A stretch of 7,041 nt of DNA. It comes from Deltaproteobacteria bacterium. Its GTDB lineage: Bacteria; Desulfobacterota; Desulfobaccia; Desulfobaccales; Desulfobaccaceae. Numbering within the stretch: the stretch's first letter is position 1; each line of letters starts with the position of its first letter. The notes below the pieces were generated by a model. It did no database searches and was not told where the DNA came from. It saw only the letters and a program-made list of their open reading frames with translations. Below are positions 5,116 to 7,041 of the stretch, piece by piece. Made by a program: the position numbers and the translations under genes. The stretch covers positions 1 through 7,041 of the forward strand of contig VGSX01000192.1 in the NCBI GenBank assembly GCA_016874895.1, read 5' to 3'.

Positions 5116-6270
5116 ATGAAAAAATCCGGCTGGTTGCTCATCATTGGGTTGGGCTGGTTAGTCCTGGCTCTCATCGGCTTTGGGTGTGGGGCTAAATCAG
5201 AGGAAGAGGTGCGTTTGGGTATCAATGCCGAACTGACCGGAAGTAAGCCCACCGTGGGAGATTCCTGTAAGAAGGCGGCGGAATTGCTGGCTTTGGAGAT
5301 CAATCAAGCCGGCGGTTTAAAGGTTGGCGATAAGAATATCCCCATAAAATTAATTATTGAGGACAATGAGGACAAAGCCGAATCCGCCGCGGCGGTGGCC
5401 CAGAAGCTCATCAGTCAGAACAACGTCTTGGCCATCCTCGGCCCCAACGCTTCCGGCAATGCCATTCCTGCGGCCCGCATCTGCGAGGATAGCGGGGTTA
5501 TCATGATCAGTCCCTGGTCTACGAATCCCAAGACTACGGAAGGCAAGAAATTTATTTTCCGGGCCTGTTTTATTGATGATTTTCAAGGTCAGGTAATGGC
5601 AAAATTCGCCCGCCAGGAACTTCAGGCAAAGACTGCGGCAGTCCTGTACGACGTCGCCAGTGAATATAACAAAGGTATTGCCGAATTTTTCAAGAGATTT
5701 TTCGAGGCCGACGGCGGCACGGTGGTAGCCTTCGCGTCCTATACCACCGGGGATAAAGACTTTTCCTCCCAGTTGACCACGATCAAAGCCGCGGACCCCG
5801 ACGTGCTGTTTCTGCCCAACTATTATAACGAAGTACCACTCCAGGTGAAACAAGCCCGCAACCAGGGGCTCACCTGCGCCATCATCGGCTCCGACTCCTG
5901 GGGCAGCCAGGATCTGCTGAACCTGGGCGGCCCGGATCTGGAGGGGGCATTTTTCAGCACCCACTACGCCCCCGACATCGCCACCCCCAAGGCGCAGAAG
6001 TTCATCAAAGAATTTGAAGCCAAGTATGGCAAAAAACCCGATGACGTCGCCGCCCTGACCTACGACGCCGGCTTGCTGCTCTGCAACGCCATAACCCAGG
6101 CCGGTTCTCTGGATCGGACCAAAGTTCGGGATGCCCTGGCCCAGGTGCAGGAGTTCGAGGGCGTGACCGGCAAGATGGCTTTTAAAGGCACCGGCGATCC
6201 CGTCAAAAGCGCCGTTATCTTGCAGGTCAAGGATGGTCAATTCAAGTACTTTGCCAGCGTGCAGCCCTAA
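5116..6270 (+). CDS. Branched-chain amino acid-type ABC transporter substrate-binding lipoprotein
   Basis: This 384-residue protein is the extracytoplasmic receptor of a hydrophobic amino acid (LIV/HAAT) family importer, related to LivJ/LivK. It captures ligand outside the inner membrane and delivers it to the LivH/LivM channel. Residues 1-23 form a signal peptide: two Lys, then a hydrophobic run. Cys24 is a probable lipid anchor, although the sequence before it is Gly-Phe-Gly rather than the usual Leu at -3. The mature part is a type 1 periplasmic binding fold (Peripla_BP_6), starting at about 32 (VRLGINAELTGS). The ligand-binding signature is LGPNASGNAIPAARICEDSG at about 108-127, then ISPWSTNP at 131-138. 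The C-terminal lobe ends with TYDAGLLLCNAI at 315-326. Length is normal for the family. Ligand is unproven: branched-chain amino acids are likeliest, but amides, urea, short peptides or aromatic compounds use the same fold. A LivH-type permease follows 63 bases downstream. Confidence 0.92.
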   Translation: MKKSGWLLIIGLGWLVLALIGFGCGAKSEEEVRLGINAELTGSKPTVGDSCKKAAELLALEINQAGGLKVGDKNIPIKLIIEDNEDKAESAAAVAQKLISQNNVLAILGPNASGNAIPAARICEDSGVIMISPWSTNPKTTEGKKFIFRACFIDDFQGQVMAKFARQELQAKTAAVLYDVASEYNKGIAEFFKRFFEADGGTVVAFASYTTGDKDFSSQLTTIKAADPDVLFLPNYYNEVPLQVKQARNQGLTCAIIGSDSWGSQDLLNLGGPDLEGAFFSTHYAPDIATPKAQKFIKEFEAKYGKKPDDVAALTYDAGLLLCNAITQAGSLDRTKVRDALAQVQEFEGVTGKMAFKGTGDPVKSAVILQVKDGQFKYFASVQP

Positions 6271-6289
6271 ACAGCCGGCGGGAGGGAAA

Positions 6290-6319
6290 GCTGACCGGCA
6301 AGAGCTCCAGCCGGTCAGC
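6290..6319 (+). repeat. Intercistronic 10-bp hairpin between binding protein and permease
   Basis: GCTGACCGGC (6290-6299) and its exact reverse complement (6310-6319) flank a ten-base loop that itself contains the palindrome GAGCTC. The GC-rich stem lies 20 bases after the binding-protein stop and is not followed by a T run, so it is unlikely to stop transcription fully. Such hairpins often protect the 3' end of the binding-protein message, giving more receptor than permease. That role is inferred. Confidence 0.6.
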
Positions 6320-6333
6320 AGAACTAATCAGGC

Positions 6334-7041
6334 ATGATGGCCCTTTCCCTGCAATACCTCCTCAACGCCCTGCAACTGGGAAGCGTTTACGCCCTCATCG
6401 CTTTGGGCTATACCATGGTCTATGGGATTCTCACCATGATCAATTTTGCCCATGGCGATATTTTTATGGTGGGGGCTTATCTCGCCATGGCAGCGGTCCT
6501 CTTTCTCCTGGGGCTTAACCTGGACCTCCCGGTGCTGGTGGTTTTTATGGGATCATTGGTATTTACCATGACTCTCACCGCTACCCTGGGCGTCACCATC
6601 GAGCGCCTGGCCTACCGGCCCCTGCGCAACGCTCCCCGGGTGTCGGCAGTCATCACCGCTTTGGGGGTGGGGCTTTTTTTGGAAAATTTCACCTTGGCCA
6701 CCATCGGCCCCGAGCCCCGGCAGGTGCCGGCTATTATTCCGGTGCAACAATTCTCCTGGGCCGGCATTTCTTTCACTAATATTCAGTTATTGATTATTGC
6801 CATGTCCATCGTGATTATGTTCCTCCTGGACTGGCTGGTGCGGCACACTTTAGCGGGGATGGCGATGCGGGCCATCTCATATAATCGCCCCATCGTCCCT
6901 CTCATGGGAGTGCCGGTGAACCGGATGATTTCCCTGACCTTCGCCATCGGTTCGGCCATTGCCGGGGCTGGCGGTTTGTTGTATGGCATGGCTTATCCCG
7001 TCATTGACCCCTATATGGGTATCCGCATCGGCTGGTGGGCC
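6334..7041 (+). CDS. livH: Branched-chain amino acid ABC transporter permease, LivH type (partial)
   Basis: The frame stays open to the right edge and gives the first 236 residues of a protein usually about 290-310 long. It is an inner-membrane channel subunit that pairs with LivM, receives ligand from the binding protein upstream and is driven by LivG/LivF ATPases. Signatures are QLGSVYALIALGYTMVYGIL at 14-33, MINFAHGDIFMVGAY at 35-49, ERLAYRPLRNAP at 90-101 and ISLTFAIGSAIAGAGGLLYG at 199-218. Most of the rest is hydrophobic membrane helix. The cytoplasmic coupling region that contacts the ATPase is GMAMRAISYNRPIVPLMGV at 175-193. Here Asn-184 and Val-188/Pro-189 stand where the family usually has Asp and Ala residues, a mild deviation. 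Two adjacent ATG codons (6334 and 6337) are possible starts. The ribosome binding site is weak (only AGG nearby), which fits lower production than the receptor. Confidence 0.93.
   Translation, partial: MMALSLQYLLNALQLGSVYALIALGYTMVYGILTMINFAHGDIFMVGAYLAMAAVLFLLGLNLDLPVLVVFMGSLVFTMTLTATLGVTIERLAYRPLRNAPRVSAVITALGVGLFLENFTLATIGPEPRQVPAIIPVQQFSWAGISFTNIQLLIIAMSIVIMFLLDWLVRHTLAGMAMRAISYNRPIVPLMGVPVNRMISLTFAIGSAIAGAGGLLYGMAYPVIDPYMGIRIGWWA

Noticed and set aside
5350..6240. 296-codon minus-strand frame opposite the substrate-binding protein gene
   Set aside because: It is an antisense shadow of a clear periplasmic binding protein gene. The product is Gly/Val-rich with no recognisable domain.

Overview
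The window looks like a chromosomal segment of a moderately GC-rich bacterium, most likely from the former Deltaproteobacteria (Desulfobacterota). That assignment is an inference. It rests on a pheT followed by a small cysteine-free MerR-type gene, a Ros/MucR zinc-finger regulator, a branched-chain amino-acid type ABC transporter, and strong AGGAGG-like ribosome binding sites. No mobile element, tRNA, rRNA or CRISPR array is visible.

The layout is two divergent transcription units around a 639-base non-coding region (4477-5115). The leftward unit starts at a near-consensus promoter (about 4576-4604). It reads, with gaps of only 30, 16 and 25 bases: a MucR/Ros-family regulator (4024-4476, start corrected), a tandem-domain universal stress protein (3019-3993), pheT for the phenylalanyl-tRNA synthetase beta subunit (603-3002), and a MerR-type regulator (215-577). 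Beyond these lie a doubtful 48-codon ORF (54-200) and the first seven codons of a further gene with a strong ribosome binding site (1-22). pheS is not next to pheT, which is unusual.

The rightward unit starts a branched-chain amino-acid/amide type ABC importer. It holds a lipoprotein-like substrate-binding protein (5116-6270) and, after a 63-base gap with a perfect 10-bp hairpin, the first 236 codons of the LivH-type permease (6334 to the window edge). The second permease (LivM) and the ATPases (LivG, LivF) are expected beyond the right edge.

The most interesting part is the divergent control region. About 120 bases next to the mucR-like gene are only 14% GC. They hold a consensus promoter and, between it and the gene, a perfect 14-bp inverted repeat. 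MucR/Ros proteins bind AT-rich DNA and often repress their own genes, so this is a plausible autoregulatory site that may also act on the importer. Further right are a 12-bp hairpin and a stretch with mutually exclusive stem-loops that could form a regulated leader. I found no clear new multi-gene system. The candidates are the control region, the odd mucR-usp-pheT-merR gene cluster, and a slippery heptamer in merR.
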